This document shows positions 9,491 to 18,089 of a DNA stretch of 64,000 nt, in pieces. How positions within the stretch are numbered: the first letter of the stretch is position 1; each line of letters opens with the position of its first letter. Source of the DNA: an uncultured Ruminococcus sp. (lineage in GTDB: Bacteria > Bacillota > Clostridia > Oscillospirales > Ruminococcaceae); assembly GCA_947624255.1 (NCBI GenBank), contig CANQJO010000002.1, forward strand, positions 62,001 through 126,000, in the 5' to 3' direction. Below the pieces are notes generated by a model. The model was not told the origin of the DNA, made no database searches, and saw nothing but the letters and a program-made list of their open reading frames with translations. The translations under genes and the position numbers were made by a program.

Positions 9491-9519
9491 ATTGTACCAC
9501 ATATCTTTTAATTGCGCAA
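9491..9519 (-). promoter_or_regulatory. Promoter of the mraZ/dcw operon
   Basis: TTGCGC (9519-9514), a 17-base spacer and TACAAT (9496-9491) on the minus strand. The expected transcript start near 9484 falls in the first GTG repeat, so a bound MraZ would block initiation. Confidence 0.75.
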
Positions 9520-9612
9520 GGAGGCAAATCTCACAATATTAAATCAAACTTTTAGGTGATTTTCAACAATAATTCATAATAGCCCCCATAAGATCACCTC
9601 TGATACTGCTCC

Positions 9613-9644
9613 GCAAAAAAAACCCCTGTACAAAAGTACAGGGG
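9613..9644 (-). terminator. Intrinsic terminator after the SpoIID-like gene
   Basis: Perfect 9-bp stem CCCCTGTAC-AAAA-GTACAGGGG (9623-9644), followed on the minus strand by eight T residues. It lies 8 bases past the stop codon and closes the sortase operon before the mraZ promoter. Confidence 0.92.
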
Positions 9645-9651
9645 TACGGTA

Positions 9652-11241
9652 TCATTCGGTAAGGATGGATTCTGTTTCTTCGGAAAATGCGGCAGTCGTC
9701 GTGACGATCTCCGTCTGAGTTGAAGATACATAAGGATCAACCTCCTGAGTTGAAGGCTCTGTGGGAGGTTCTTCTGCAGAAGGCTCGGAGGGCACGGTGA
9801 ACGGTTCATCGGTACTTGGTTCAACAGGCTCGGTAACAGGTTCATCAGGCAGAGGTTCTGTCACCGGAGGCTGCACTGTCGGAACTTCAACGGAATGATC
9901 CGGCGGAGTTATTACTGACGGGAGCTGCGGTCTTCCGTCAGAGCCGCCTGTTCCGCTGCCGTCCATATATCCCTCGTAATCGGTGTATACAAGACCGAAT
10001 TTGCATGACTTCAGTCCCATTGCAAGAGAGAAGGCATACCCCTTTACAGTCATCTGACCGTCAATGATGACGTCTGTGATATACCCCGTACTCGGGGAGT
10101 ATATCGGCTGTATCCAGTTGTAGGGATTGCTTGAGAGAGTGATACCATAGCGTGATTCTATGCGATTTTTCAGCTCTCCGGCGGTGATGTATGTAACTGT
10201 TCCGTAGTGCGGATCGCAGGCTGCATCGTAGTCGCTCGGAACGCTTCTCAGATAGGGGAGATCCTGATAGAATATCTCATAGGAGTTTGCCGAACAGCCT
10301 CCGCTCGAAGCTGAGAACATGGTCAATGCGTAGTCTCCGTTGTAATAGAGTGCCTGACCAAGGACCTCACGGCAGGCATCAATAACTATCTGCGGAGGAT
10401 CGTCTTTCGGGCGCAGATCATTTGCATCATCGCCGTTATACTTCATATAAGTATATGCTGCGACTGCCTGAGCCTTTATCGCCTCATAAGCCATAGTTCC
10501 GCCGACCTCGTTGTAAACTATCCGTGACAGCAGGTCGAGGGTATCTCCTGCGGGTACGTGGCATACCGTGAGCTGCTCCTGATCGGTGAGCCCGGTGTTC
10601 ATAAGATACGTTCCGGGATAGTAGTGATACAGGATATCCTGATATGTCCAGCCGCTGTAGGTAGCGTAGAAGTTCGCACCGTTCTGGCTCATTCCGACAC
10701 CGTGTCCCCAACCATATGTAATGAATGCAAATTCTCCCGGATTTGCGTATACAGTCGGAAGTGTCTGTACATCGGGGATACTTCCGACAACTCCGCCGGA
10801 GGTATAGCTTTCGACCTCGGTAGGAGTTACATTCGTTTTTTTCCTTGTAAGCATGGGAGATGCCTTTTTCAGTGCTGACCGCCTTTTTATCATGGCAGCA
10901 ACGTCTTCCTCGTTAAGAGGCTTATCCCGATCGTCGGAATTCTCCTGGACCACTGCGGTAAGACCGTCTCCCGTCTTGTACATTTCGGGATCGGTCAGCT
11001 CATAGCTCACAAGAGAAAGACTGCTGTCGTACTGTGAGATATCAGCTTTCTGCCAGTTTTCACGGACAGTTACAGCAGAATCCATATCCGGCGGCATTAT
11101 CTCCAATGAGTCAGATGTCTCGTATTCAGCCGTGGCTGTTTCAGAGATCTCTTCGCCGCTTGACATACCGGTAAGTGCTGAAAATGCGATGATCCCTGAC
11201 ATTGCAGCCGCAGCCGCCCTGAAAAAAATATCGTTATTCAT
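9652..11241 (-). CDS. SpoIID/LytB-domain protein with permuted motif order
   Basis: A secreted or anchored protein of 529 residues with a hydrophobic N-terminal segment (about 6-25). SpoIID/LytB proteins are lytic transglycosylases or amidase enhancers acting on peptidoglycan. Here the YGWGHGVGMSQNGAN box and DILYHYYPGT (176-211), which normally close the domain, come first. The catalytic-type segment IVYNEVGG with KAQAVAAYTY (241-265), SASSGGCSAN (310-319) and the remaining core follow. The candidate catalytic glutamate is E245. The C-terminal 90 residues are a Pro/Glu/Thr-rich low-complexity tail, probably a wall spacer. It is the last gene of an operon with two class B sortases (3-base gap). 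No LPxTG-like signal is evident, so it need not be a sortase substrate. Confidence 0.85.
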   Translation of the reverse strand: MNNDIFFRAAAAAMSGIIAFSALTGMSSGEEISETATAEYETSDSLEIMPPDMDSAVTVRENWQKADISQYDSSLSLVSYELTDPEMYKTGDGLTAVVQENSDDRDKPLNEEDVAAMIKRRSALKKASPMLTRKKTNVTPTEVESYTSGGVVGSIPDVQTLPTVYANPGEFAFITYGWGHGVGMSQNGANFYATYSGWTYQDILYHYYPGTYLMNTGLTDQEQLTVCHVPAGDTLDLLSRIVYNEVGGTMAYEAIKAQAVAAYTYMKYNGDDANDLRPKDDPPQIVIDACREVLGQALYYNGDYALTMFSASSGGCSANSYEIFYQDLPYLRSVPSDYDAACDPHYGTVTYITAGELKNRIESRYGITLSSNPYNWIQPIYSPSTGYITDVIIDGQMTVKGYAFSLAMGLKSCKFGLVYTDYEGYMDGSGTGGSDGRPQLPSVITPPDHSVEVPTVQPPVTEPLPDEPVTEPVEPSTDEPFTVPSEPSAEEPPTEPSTQEVDPYVSSTQTEIVTTTAAFSEETESILTE

Positions 11242-11244
11242 AAG

Positions 11245-12198
11245 CTACTCCGTTTTGGTATTCTCCTCTTTTTCCGAGGAGTCCTCCTTGTGTGCATCTA
11301 TGTACTTCTGAGTTCGCCGGATAGTGGACATATCCCCGTAGACCTCGCCGTCTCTGAGCCGTCTGCCAACGATGATGAATCTGTCCTCATGCCTTTCGAC
11401 GCAGGTAGAGAGCGTAACCAGCTTATCGCCGTATTTCACGTCAATACCGGTATCGACCATAGCCTTGTCGATGCATCTCTGTACATAGAAATTGAAATCG
11501 TTTTCGGTGTCGAGCTCCTCCATATTCCAGTAGCAGAAGTCGTTGCCGTTTGCAGATTCGCCGCTGGTAATGAGGAAAGCGAATATCACATAGTCGTAGT
11601 CCTCATAGTTGGAGCTGAGCTTCATAAATTCATGACCATTGTAATAGTCATAGTTGAATCGGTAGTTTCGCAGACTTCCGAACATTGAAAGATCAAGCTG
11701 ATTGTGACCGTAGATCATCAGGTTTTCGGACTGATCTTCATCGGAAGCGCCAAATCTGTTTCTGTAGTCGAAATACAGCGAGCCCTCCCTTGCATAGCCG
11801 CCGTACATATCATGTGAGAGGTAGAAGTAGTTAGGCTCGTAAGCCTCCTCACCGTAAAATTGCGAGCCTGCCGGAATATTTCCGGGATCGAGGAACACCG
11901 GATAATCCACAGGTGTTCCCTCAATGGTCAGCCAGCCTGCCGTGTCCTTGTTCATGCGCAGCAGAGATCTTGCACGCCCTGTCAGACCATTCGGAGTGTT
12001 GAGGCTGTCGTAACTGTCCGCCCAGTTGTCCGGAACTTCAGCAAGGGTAGCCGGCGGGAATGTATGCGGAGGGGCAGCCGTTTCGGAATCAAAGGTAGGT
12101 ACGCCGTCCCGGCTGTTCAGCAGGAATGCGCACACTCCCAGACCTACAGCAGCAGCTCCGGCTGTGCAGGCTGAAATGATTTTTGCAAGCTTATTCAT
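11245..12198 (-). CDS. Class B sortase
   Basis: Membrane-anchored cysteine transpeptidase of 317 residues. An N-terminal hydrophobic anchor (about 7-27) is followed by a linker and the sortase barrel, with LMIYGHN (His165), TLSTC (Cys266) and IIVGRRLR (Arg279 or Arg280), the complete catalytic triad. The segment GWLTIEGTPVDYPV and the long helical insertion before the catalytic cysteine fit class B. It lies between a second sortase (directly abutting) and the SpoIID-like gene. No obvious substrate with a sorting signal is encoded next to it, so its targets are unknown. Confidence 0.92.
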   Translation of the reverse strand: MNKLAKIISACTAGAAAVGLGVCAFLLNSRDGVPTFDSETAAPPHTFPPATLAEVPDNWADSYDSLNTPNGLTGRARSLLRMNKDTAGWLTIEGTPVDYPVFLDPGNIPAGSQFYGEEAYEPNYFYLSHDMYGGYAREGSLYFDYRNRFGASDEDQSENLMIYGHNQLDLSMFGSLRNYRFNYDYYNGHEFMKLSSNYEDYDYVIFAFLITSGESANGNDFCYWNMEELDTENDFNFYVQRCIDKAMVDTGIDVKYGDKLVTLSTCVERHEDRFIIVGRRLRDGEVYGDMSTIRRTQKYIDAHKEDSSEKEENTKTE

Positions 12199-13719
12199 TT
12201 ACTTCTCCCGTGACTCCGGTCCGTAGGGGACAAATTCTGCCTCCGGATCGTATTTTTTGCTGCCTTGTCTGTACTGATAATACAGAGAGGGCCATTTGAT
12301 ATTCGTATTTTCAGTGCTGTCCTGAGTACCCTCCATAGGATCTTCGCCGTCTCTGACGAGTCTTCCCATGATGATAAGTCTTCCTCTTTCTCCCAACAGA
12401 GTGTTGCAGGTAGAAAGCGTTACGAGCTTATCGCCGTATTTCACGTCAACATCGTTCAGCCGGAGTGATCTTCTTTTTGCCTCATTGACGAAACTGTAGA
12501 AATCAGCTTCATCGGTGAAATTGATCTTGTTCCAGCAGTCGAACCGTGTATCGGATTCATCCTTTGCATCGAGTATAAAGAACGCAAATATCTTGTATTT
12601 ATACTGCTCGTAGTTGGAGTTCAGCTCAATGATCGGGTGCTCACCGTAGTAGTCCGGGTTGCGCTGATAATATTTCAGCGATCCGAACATCTGCTCATCG
12701 TTCATATTGTGACCGTAAATTATGAGATTGTCGGAATTCGGGAATTTCAGGTGTCCCTCCTCATCGACCTCATCGAAGTGGTTTCTGTAGTCAAGGAATA
12801 TCTCTCCGGCACGTGAATCTCTGCCGTCCATTTTGATACTCATATATTTGTCATTGTCATTTGACTGCAGCAGCGGATTGTTGACGCTTGTTCCGGGGAT
12901 CGTGATACATCCCACAACGTCCTTATTGATGTCAAGGAGGTACTTAGCACCGTCAAGGAGCGTATACACCTTGCGTGTATCGGGGACTTCGACAGAAACG
13001 GTGGGATCCTCATGCTCGGGGATAGTGTAGCTCCGGTAGTTATCCATGTATTTGTTTGTATCACGCTTGCTGCGCCACAGGTCGATATAATAGTCACCGA
13101 TCATATATCCGCATACGATAATGGCAATGATAGAGCAGAGAAAAACGACCTTTCTTATGCGCTCGGGGATACTGTCCTTTTTCTGCGGGAAAAATCCGAG
13201 GATATACTCCTTGAATGTTCTTTTCTTCTTTTTTTTCTTTTTCTTTTTCGGAGGCTCTTTCTGCTCCTCCTTGTTTATATTTTCGGCAACAGTCTCCTCT
13301 GCGTGAGAAACGCTCTCTTCGGGAGTTTCTTTAAAATGTGATACCGGTTTTTCATCGGTATGAGTTCCGGCTGCCGCCGTTTCTTTCACGTGTGAGACAG
13401 GCTTCTCGGCAGACTCCGGCGTTTTGACATGGGAGACAGCGTCCTCATCGGCAATATCACTTGCATGAGACACATTATTCTCAGGAGTGCCGAGATCTGC
13501 AATGATATCGGCAGCACCCGTTTTTTTGGATCTTACGTCTTCTGTGCGCCGTGCGATCCTTGCGGCAAGGAGGCTTTCCCAATCATTGTCGTCAGCCGCA
13601 GGAGGTTCAGCAGGCTTTTCGGCAGGAGCGTTCCTCACAGAGTTCTTTATAGCATTTATACGCTCGGTGCGTTTTCGTCTTGCCTCTTCCTCGGCATTCT
13701 CGTTCAAATTATCCTTCAC
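12199..13719 (-). CDS. Class B sortase with long repeat-bearing cytoplasmic N terminus
   Basis: The 506-residue protein has a sortase domain with LIIYGHN (His337), TLSTC (Cys438) and GRLVR (Arg453). Ahead of a single membrane helix (about 191-209) is a cytoplasmic extension of about 185 residues, unusual for sortases. This extension is acidic and disordered-looking. It carries five VSH-centred copies (at 83, 95, 108, 126 and 137, e.g. PVSHVKET, PVSHFKET, SVSHAEET) and then nine or more consecutive lysines just before the membrane. It overlaps the pncC stop by 11 bases. The repeats could be a docking or regulatory tail; that is inference. Confidence 0.9.
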   Translation of the reverse strand: MKDNLNENAEEEARRKRTERINAIKNSVRNAPAEKPAEPPAADDNDWESLLAARIARRTEDVRSKKTGAADIIADLGTPENNVSHASDIADEDAVSHVKTPESAEKPVSHVKETAAAGTHTDEKPVSHFKETPEESVSHAEETVAENINKEEQKEPPKKKKKKKKKRTFKEYILGFFPQKKDSIPERIRKVVFLCSIIAIIVCGYMIGDYYIDLWRSKRDTNKYMDNYRSYTIPEHEDPTVSVEVPDTRKVYTLLDGAKYLLDINKDVVGCITIPGTSVNNPLLQSNDNDKYMSIKMDGRDSRAGEIFLDYRNHFDEVDEEGHLKFPNSDNLIIYGHNMNDEQMFGSLKYYQRNPDYYGEHPIIELNSNYEQYKYKIFAFFILDAKDESDTRFDCWNKINFTDEADFYSFVNEAKRRSLRLNDVDVKYGDKLVTLSTCNTLLGERGRLIIMGRLVRDGEDPMEGTQDSTENTNIKWPSLYYQYRQGSKKYDPEAEFVPYGPESREK

Positions 13720-14254
13720 TTTTCCGGATCTCCTTCAAAAGAACATTTTCTATATTACTGAATACGGAAAGAGCTGCCGCAAGCCGAACAGCCTGCCTGC
13801 CCTCACGGACGGCACTGCTTGTATCGGCAAGGAGAGCAAACTGCATTCCGCAGATATCGAATCCTGTCCAGACTGTTCCCACCGGTGTTTCCGGTGTACC
13901 GCCTCCGGGACCGGCTACTCCCGTCACGGAGACACACACATCAGCTCCGGAGAGTTTTTTCAGTCCCTTTACCATTTCAAGAGCTGTTTCACGGCTGACA
14001 ACGCCGTACCGTTCTATTACATCCTCCGGAACATTCAGCAGTTTCTGTTTTACCTCCGGCGAATAAGCACATATACCCATGCCGAAGACCTCGGACGCTC
14101 CCGGCACTGATGTTATCAGCTCTGAAAGCAGACCTCCCGTACAGCTTTCGGCTGTTGCGGCAGTCATTTTTCTGCTTTCTAATAATTTTACTACATTTGT
14201 AACCGCTTTGTCAAGTTTTTCACGGAAACATTCAGAAAAATAACTGCTTATCAC
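13709..14254 (-). CDS. pncC: PncC/CinA C-terminal family nicotinamide-nucleotide amidase
   Basis: Deamidates nicotinamide mononucleotide to nicotinate mononucleotide for NAD recycling. The 181-residue protein is the stand-alone CinA C-terminal domain, without the N-terminal MoaB-like part. It shows TAESCTGGLLSELIT (about 33-47), YGVVSRETALEM and SVTGVAGPGGGTPETPVGTV, the core family motifs. It shares an 11-base overlap with the downstream sortase gene. The 71 bases up to thiI contain nothing clear. Confidence 0.92.
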   Translation of the reverse strand: MISSYFSECFREKLDKAVTNVVKLLESRKMTAATAESCTGGLLSELITSVPGASEVFGMGICAYSPEVKQKLLNVPEDVIERYGVVSRETALEMVKGLKKLSGADVCVSVTGVAGPGGGTPETPVGTVWTGFDICGMQFALLADTSSAVREGRQAVRLAAALSVFSNIENVLLKEIRKSEG

Positions 14255-14325
14255 GAGATCATCTCCTTGTTTTTATGCAATTAGCCTATCATACGGGCAA
14301 TATTTCACACAGTAACAATTATCAT

Positions 14326-15498
14326 TTAACCTATATTGAATGTCTTCATTTCGGTCTCAAGGACGGCTTTTTTTATCAGCGGCTCAAAATCAAAGCAATT
14401 CTGAGCTTTTTCAACGTCCTCTGTCTTTGGTCTTACCTTTGGGTGACGTGGCGTGAAGACAGTGCAGCAATCCTCATATGGGAGCGTTGATATATCAAAG
14501 GTGTCGATTTTTCTGGAGATCTCAATGATCTCGGTCTTGTCCATGCCTATCAGCGGACGGAGCACCGGCATACGGCACACGGCGTCCGTGCAGGCTATAG
14601 CCGCCATAGTCTGGCTTGCTACCTGTCCGACACTTTCACCCGTAATGAGGGCGAGGCAGTTCTCTCTTTCGGCGATGCGCAGGGCGATCTCTATCATTAT
14701 TCTTCTCATTATGATCGTGAAAAATTCTTCGGGGCAGTGATCCTTGATAGCCTCCTGTATCTCCGTGAACGGCACACAGTAGAATGCTATCCCGCCGCAC
14801 CAGTCCGTGAGCTTTTCACAGAGCTGCTCCACCTTGAGCTGTGCTCTGTCTGAGGTATATGGCGGACTTACATAATGTATTGCCGATATGCGGATACCTC
14901 TCTTTGCCATCATCCAGCCTGCAACGGGACTGTCTATCCCTCCCGACAGCAGGAGAAGGGCATTGCCGCTGCTTCCGACGGGAAGACCTCCTGCGCCCTT
15001 GATATTTTCTGCATGGACGTAGGCGTTAGTGTCCCGTATCTCCACCGTCACCGTCACCTGCGGAGCGTTTACATCGACCTTTAGATGAGGAAATCTTTCA
15101 AGCAGAACAGCTCCCAGTTCACGGCAGATATCGGGAGATGTCATAGGGAACGACTTATCCGCACGCTTTGCCGCCACTTTGAAAGACTGTGCGCCGCTCA
15201 GGATATCGGAGAGATATTCGATGCTTTTTTCCGTGATATCGCCGAGATCCTTTTCACATACGCAGGCACGGCACAGTGCAGCGATACCGAATACTTTTCT
15301 CACCCGTTCGATGACCTCCGAAAGATCAGTCTCCTCTTGCGGTGTTATATACAATGTGGATTGTGCGGCGGTGCAGACGAATTTTCCCACTCTGCGAAGT
15401 CTGCGCTTTATATTTTTGGTGAGTATATCCTCAAAGGATTTCTTATTAAGTCCTTTGAGAGCCATTTCACCGTATTTTACAAGTACGATCTCTTTCAT
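14326..15498 (-). CDS. thiI: ThiI, tRNA 4-thiouridine synthase
   Basis: Adenylates U8 of tRNA and inserts sulfur to make s4U; in some species it also serves thiazole synthesis. The 390 residues comprise an N-terminal ferredoxin-like/THUMP region (about 1-165) and a PP-loop ATPase domain with LLLLSGGIDSPVAG (181-194) and ALITGESVGQVASQT. No C-terminal rhodanese domain is present, as in Bacillus-type ThiI, so sulfur must come directly from a cysteine desulfurase. That partner is encoded 4 bases upstream. Confidence 0.96.
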   Translation of the reverse strand: MKEIVLVKYGEMALKGLNKKSFEDILTKNIKRRLRRVGKFVCTAAQSTLYITPQEETDLSEVIERVRKVFGIAALCRACVCEKDLGDITEKSIEYLSDILSGAQSFKVAAKRADKSFPMTSPDICRELGAVLLERFPHLKVDVNAPQVTVTVEIRDTNAYVHAENIKGAGGLPVGSSGNALLLLSGGIDSPVAGWMMAKRGIRISAIHYVSPPYTSDRAQLKVEQLCEKLTDWCGGIAFYCVPFTEIQEAIKDHCPEEFFTIIMRRIMIEIALRIAERENCLALITGESVGQVASQTMAAIACTDAVCRMPVLRPLIGMDKTEIIEISRKIDTFDISTLPYEDCCTVFTPRHPKVRPKTEDVEKAQNCFDFEPLIKKAVLETEMKTFNIG

Positions 15499-15502
15499 TA
15501 TT

Positions 15503-16630
15503 TCAGCCTTTCAGTTTTTTTATTCCCTCACGAAGTGCCGCTCCGAGCTGTGCAAGCTGCTCGACGGTATTTTCATGTGTCATGCTTATGCGCAGCGCAC
15601 TGTCGGCTGCTCTGTCGTTGATGCCGAATTCTTTCAGAACGCCGCTCCTTGCTCCCTTTGAACAGGCAGAGCCGCTCGAAACGTATATATCTCTCTGCTC
15701 CAGAAAATGGAGCATTATCTCCGACCGTCTTCCCTCAACGGAGATATTCACTATGTATGGTGAGCCGTCTGCCGGAGAGTTCACTGTTATGCCCGGGATC
15801 TCCGAAAGCTCAGCAAGAAGCTGCTTGCGGAGATCGCAGACCTTATCATACCTTTCGGAAATATCAGCGGAGTATTTTTCTGCTGCTGCACCGAATGCTG
15901 CGATCAGCGGAACGCTTTCAGTACCGGAGCGTATGCCCTTTTCCTGTCCGCCGCCCGAAACTATCGGGATCACACGCACTCCCTTGCGGATATACAGAGC
16001 TCCCACACCCTTTACTCCGTGAATTTTGTGTGCGCTCAGTGAGATCATATCAGCACCGAGAGTGTTTACCCTGACAGGGAGCTTCATATATCCCTGAACG
16101 CAGTCGCAGTGTGTTATTATATCCGGGAAACGCTTTTTCACTGCGGCAAAGACCTCGCTCACCGGCAGGATATGACCCGTTTCGTTATTGACCATCATCA
16201 GGCTGATAAGACACGTTTCTTCATCACAGGCATTTATAAGATCATCTGCTCTGAACGCTCCCGACACGGGAGATACTCTGACCGCCGTAAAGCCGTTTTT
16301 TTCAAGAGCAGAGAGAGTCTCATTCACAGAGGGGTGCTCCACAGAGGAGATAACGATTTTCTTTTTTCTTTTTCCGTAAGCTGCCGCAGCACCTCTGAGT
16401 GCGAGATTATTGCTTTCGGTAGCACCGGAGGTGAAGTACACGCATGAGCTGTCAGCGCCGATACTTCCTGCGATGACTTTGCGGGCCTTATCCACAGCAA
16501 GCTGTGCGTCAAGACCGGCTCTGTGCAGCGATGAGGGATTGCCGAAATTGACCGTCATTGCCTCATATGCTGCCGAAACGGCTTCATTGCAGGGCTTTGT
16601 CGTTGCAGCGTTATCAAGATATATTGCCAT
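15503..16630 (-). CDS. NifS/IscS-type cysteine desulfurase
   Basis: PLP enzyme that takes sulfur from cysteine as an enzyme persulfide. The start is the ATG at 16630 (MAIYLDNAATTKPC), with AAGGAG upstream; the frame stays open further upstream but has no family sequence or ribosome site. The product is 375 residues. It has the PLP-lysine motif SLSAHKIHGVKG and the catalytic cysteine loop SSGSACSKG near residue 320. Its tight linkage to thiI points to a NifZ-like dedicated sulfur donor for tRNA s4U rather than a general Fe-S role. No iscU-type scaffold is nearby. Confidence 0.94.
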   Translation of the reverse strand: MAIYLDNAATTKPCNEAVSAAYEAMTVNFGNPSSLHRAGLDAQLAVDKARKVIAGSIGADSSCVYFTSGATESNNLALRGAAAAYGKRKKKIVISSVEHPSVNETLSALEKNGFTAVRVSPVSGAFRADDLINACDEETCLISLMMVNNETGHILPVSEVFAAVKKRFPDIITHCDCVQGYMKLPVRVNTLGADMISLSAHKIHGVKGVGALYIRKGVRVIPIVSGGGQEKGIRSGTESVPLIAAFGAAAEKYSADISERYDKVCDLRKQLLAELSEIPGITVNSPADGSPYIVNISVEGRRSEIMLHFLEQRDIYVSSGSACSKGARSGVLKEFGINDRAADSALRISMTHENTVEQLAQLGAALREGIKKLKG

Positions 16631-16788
16631 GGAAAAGCTCCTTTTATCAGATATGCGGTATTGCTCCGATCGGCAGAGCAATATTGAGGAGATCGGCTCT
16701 TCTGAATATGTATGAGCATCAGAAGTTACCCGGCTCATCAATATTTTACACCATTTTTCTTCAAATGTCAAGTTTGCCGTAAGGAAGA

Positions 16789-16826
16789 AAAAGCAGATAC
16801 CTCGTCCAAGGCATCTGCTTTTTTCT
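16789..16826. terminator. Terminator between feoA and the cysteine desulfurase gene
   Basis: AAAAAGCAGATACC and GGCATCTGCTTTTT form a strong stem with one mismatch, flanked by T-runs on both strands, so it can work in both directions. It lies 43 bases past the feoA stop and ahead of the desulfurase leader. The rest of 16631-16868 shows nothing else clear. Confidence 0.85.
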
Positions 16827-16868
16827 TTTATTATAAATAACACTGCATATCCGATAAAAGGAGCTTCT

Positions 16869-17108
16869 TCATGCTATGACATTTACCATAATGCGTGATG
16901 TATCAGCTTTCCGCAGAGCTATTACCGCTCCGCAGATAAGGTATGCAGCAGGATCTCCGAATGCGCTGCGCTGTACGCATTCAACATAAGCGCCTTCGAT
17001 GAGTCCCAGCTCGCTGAGACGGCTGCGCATTCCTCCTCCTATATCAAGAGCCTTCACATAACAGCGCTCACCCTCTTTGAGAGAGCATAGATCGGTTATA
17101 TTATTCAT
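16869..17108 (-). CDS. feoA: FeoA-domain protein (stand-alone)
   Basis: A 79-residue SH3-like FeoA domain (LCSLKEGERCYVKAL, RLSELGLIEGAYVECV, GDPAAYLICG, ALRKADTSRIMVNV). FeoA normally supports the FeoB ferrous-iron transporter, but no feoB is adjacent. The ribosome site is AAGGAGG. A TATAAT at 17148-17143 could be its own -10 box, although no good -35 is seen. No terminator separates it from the phage-like genes 60 bases upstream, so it may receive read-through from them. Confidence 0.88.
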   Translation of the reverse strand: MNNITDLCSLKEGERCYVKALDIGGGMRSRLSELGLIEGAYVECVQRSAFGDPAAYLICGAVIALRKADTSRIMVNVIA

Positions 17109-17168
17109 TCTGTGTCCTCCTTATACATATATCTGCCTATGTATTATATTCGGAGGACTGCCGAGCCG

Positions 17169-18089
17169 TTACTGATTTCTGAATTTATCGTAGTAAACGC
17201 TTAACTCTGTGATGACTCCGCTGCTGCTGCCTCTTATCTCCACAGAAGAGATACGTCCTGACACAGTACCGAACGACAGCGTATCGGAGAGATCCTCACC
17301 ACTGTATCCGCTGTAGGTGCAGTAGCTTCTCCTCCAGCCTCTTGAAGCGTAGCTGTCTTGATATTCAAGAGCAGATTCCGGTGAATGAAGAAATCTTCTG
17401 TCAAGGTCTATATACTTATGGCGTATGATCTTCTGATCGCTGACTGAGCTGTCATTCAGCTCATAGCTGCCGAATTCACCGTTGATATCAGACATATGAA
17501 TATCACTTACCATTCTGCGGCAGACGATCTCCGAGCCGGTAGAGAGCAATTCAGACAGCTTATATGCAAAATTATTCGGGTTATCGACTGCTGTGAGCCT
17601 TACGCAGTTTGCTCCTCGGATATATGGATACGTTCCGAACAGCTTGTATGAAAGAGTTACGATGCCGTCCCACATTGAGGAGCTTTTCTTTAAGTAGATA
17701 TAATTGCTTGTATCGGGATTATCCTCGTGAGTGACATACGGAAAGCTGTAGTAGCTGTTCATGAGGCTGTTTATTGAAACACCTGTTTTCATGCCGGGTT
17801 CGATCTGGTTCTGACAGAGCAGTGAGGTGAAGCCCCGTGATATCACTGACACAGTGCCGATCGCTCCGTTGGTGCTGATATTCAGTGAATCGACCAATCC
17901 GTGATGTACAAGGTGATCGTTTATATAAAGGAGTATCTCCGACACTCCCGCAAAAGAGGTATGCTCTGTGATAAATCCGATACTCAGAGAGGTATACGGT
18001 ACATAGGAATCTTTGGTGAAAACGAATCTCAGTATATTTTTTTCACTGAATTCATAGTTGTCGGACTTCAATACAAGACGTATATTCAT
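17169..18089 (-). CDS. Phage tail-hub-like protein (XkdQ/late-control-D type, tentative)
   Basis: 306 residues with no certain family match by eye. The beginning (SVLK-free but beta-rich, SEILLYINDHLVHHGLVDSL) and the middle (KTGVSINSLMNSYYSFPYV, then SSSMWDGIVTLSYKLFG) recall the hub or late-control-D proteins of contractile phages and PBSX XkdQ. It is the last gene of the phage-like module, overlaps the preceding gene by four bases and has a GGAGGTG site. There is no tape-measure, sheath or baseplate set around it. The stop codon is clean and the gene does not look truncated. Confidence 0.5.
   Translation of the reverse strand: MNIRLVLKSDNYEFSEKNILRFVFTKDSYVPYTSLSIGFITEHTSFAGVSEILLYINDHLVHHGLVDSLNISTNGAIGTVSVISRGFTSLLCQNQIEPGMKTGVSINSLMNSYYSFPYVTHEDNPDTSNYIYLKKSSSMWDGIVTLSYKLFGTYPYIRGANCVRLTAVDNPNNFAYKLSELLSTGSEIVCRRMVSDIHMSDINGEFGSYELNDSSVSDQKIIRHKYIDLDRRFLHSPESALEYQDSYASRGWRRSYCTYSGYSGEDLSDTLSFGTVSGRISSVEIRGSSSGVITELSVYYDKFRNQ

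Noticed and set aside
9594..9845. Proline- and serine-rich open frame of 83 codons at the end of the SpoIID-like gene
   Set aside because: It results from a frame shift over the Pro/Glu/Thr-rich repeat tail and crosses the terminator.
16631..16843. A 71-residue N-terminal extension of the cysteine desulfurase
   Set aside because: The family begins at MAIYLDNAATT, with AAGGAG directly upstream; the extension crosses the terminator region.
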